Assembly (NCBI RefSeq): GCF_002901705.1
Contig: NZ_PPPV01000016.1
Span: 602,907-666,906, forward strand
From: Staphylococcus lugdunensis
GTDB lineage: Bacteria; Bacillota; Bacilli; Staphylococcales; Staphylococcaceae
Direction of reading: 5' to 3'
Length of the DNA: 64,000 bases
The position numbers and the translations under genes are program-made. The notes below the pieces were generated by a model. It saw nothing but the letters and a program-made list of their open reading frames with translations. It did no database searches and was not told the DNA's origin. This document shows, piece after piece, positions 63,539-64,000 of the stretch (positions are counted from its first letter, which is position 1; the number at the start of each line of letters is the position of its first letter).

Positions 63539-64000
63539 TTAAGCCAATCCATCCACGATATACATTACGCCTATGATGGTAAAACTTATGCCAATCATCA
63601 TCGATACAATGACCATTCCCATCATTGGATTAAACAGCAGAATAATACCAAATAGCAAACCAAGCATATTGATCAAAATTGATAGTCCTTTAAATCGCCC
63701 TTGTCCTGACAATGTCATTAAACCAATGACTGAGCTAATCACAAACCAAACGGCAAACATGTAGATAAAAAAGGCTGAGCCTACACCAACATTGAACATG
63801 ACTAGTAGACCAAATATAATGTCAATTATCGCCATAAACGTTGTTAAAGTGCCACTACCAGTCATCGCCTTGGCTGCTCTTCTGAAAAAGAGCCCTAATA
63901 TACCATTAATCACAATAAATACACCAATTAGCCACGTTAAGGCATAAAAATTTTTAACCGGATGACTAAAAATAATAATAGCAGTAATCAATAATAGGGT
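63539..64000 (-). CDS. DUF308/HdeD-like membrane protein (5' end beyond the window)
   Basis: At least 150 residues with five hydrophobic helices and the family pattern WLIGVFIVINGILGLF and WFVISSVIGL. The frame is still open at the window edge, and HdeD-like proteins usually have one more N-terminal helix, so the start lies outside. In enterobacteria HdeD is linked to acid stress; in staphylococci the role is unknown. Confidence 0.75.
   Translation of the reverse strand, partial: TLLLITAIIIFSHPVKNFYALTWLIGVFIVINGILGLFFRRAAKAMTGSGTLTTFMAIIDIIFGLLVMFNVGVGSAFFIYMFAVWFVISSVIGLMTLSGQGRFKGLSILINMLGLLFGIILLFNPMMGMVIVSMMIGISFTIIGVMYIVDGLA

Noticed and set aside
1..64000. CRISPR arrays, tRNA or rRNA genes
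   Set aside because: No regularly spaced repeats and no tRNA or rRNA signature sequence were seen on either strand.

Overview
The window is low-GC Firmicute DNA with staphylococcal gene families, start signals and intergenic repeats, and is almost certainly a Staphylococcus chromosome. The pseudouridine-sialate block and the SirTM/macrodomain operon are arranged much as in S. aureus. An ornithine decarboxylase/antiporter pair, an acetoin dehydrogenase operon, nagB/nagA inside the sialate block and a cyclodipeptide synthase cassette make it unlike S. aureus. Ornithine decarboxylase activity is a known trait of S. lugdunensis, so that species or a relative is a reasonable guess, but this is inference.

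Layout. 0-2.3 kb: end of an ascorbate-type PTS locus (IIA and a PRD regulator). 2.4-5.0 kb: a bile-salt-hydrolase-family enzyme and an MFS pump, convergent, each behind a Fur/PerR-like box. 5.3-7.6 kb: putative 5-oxoproline transporter (DUF969/DUF979) plus pyroglutamyl peptidase. 7.7-11 kb: three CPBP-family membrane proteins and an NDxxF lipoprotein. 11.3-14.5 kb: psuK-psuG-nupC. 14.5-15.3 kb: IS1182-type remnant and hairpin elements. 15.3-22.9 kb: sialate and amino sugar catabolism (nanT, nanA, nanK, nanR-like, nanE, nagB, nagA), which turns sialate into fructose-6-phosphate. 23.2-24.8 kb: BCCT betaine transporter.

25.4-31.6 kb: OYE reductase divergent from LLM flavoenzyme - GcvH-L - macrodomain - SirTM - LplA2, the lipoate-dependent ADP-ribosylation operon. 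31.9-34.7 kb: a small XRE/membrane module, a PTPS-like protein and a CDF transporter. 34.8-38.3 kb: speF-potE. 39.1-42.1 kb: second YidC with an XRE/TPR regulator and small membrane proteins. 42.3-43.4 kb: TPP riboswitch with a lone ThiY-like protein. 43.4-47.2 kb: AT-rich pulcherriminic-acid-type cassette (MFS, MarR, cyclodipeptide synthase, P450 with an in-frame stop), bracketed by near-identical terminator repeats. 47.6-52.4 kb: manA, PTS IIBCA and its PRD regulator. 52.6-55.7 kb: hypotheticals and a PadR/membrane pair. 55.9-60.5 kb: aco operon. 61-64 kb: small membrane protein, a patB/malY gene with an in-frame stop, and a DUF308/HdeD-like protein cut by the window end.

Main regulatory observations: three matching 15-bp palindromes around the sialate/amino sugar genes; a duplicated operator-like repeat before psuK; twin palindromes before padR; TTAAC palindromes between the marR and cyclodipeptide synthase genes; a CRP/ArcR-type palindrome at the class I distance from a speF promoter; and several cre sites on carbon-utilisation genes. 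Starts were chosen by ribosome binding site. No database search could be run, so family names rest on recognised motifs and gene context.
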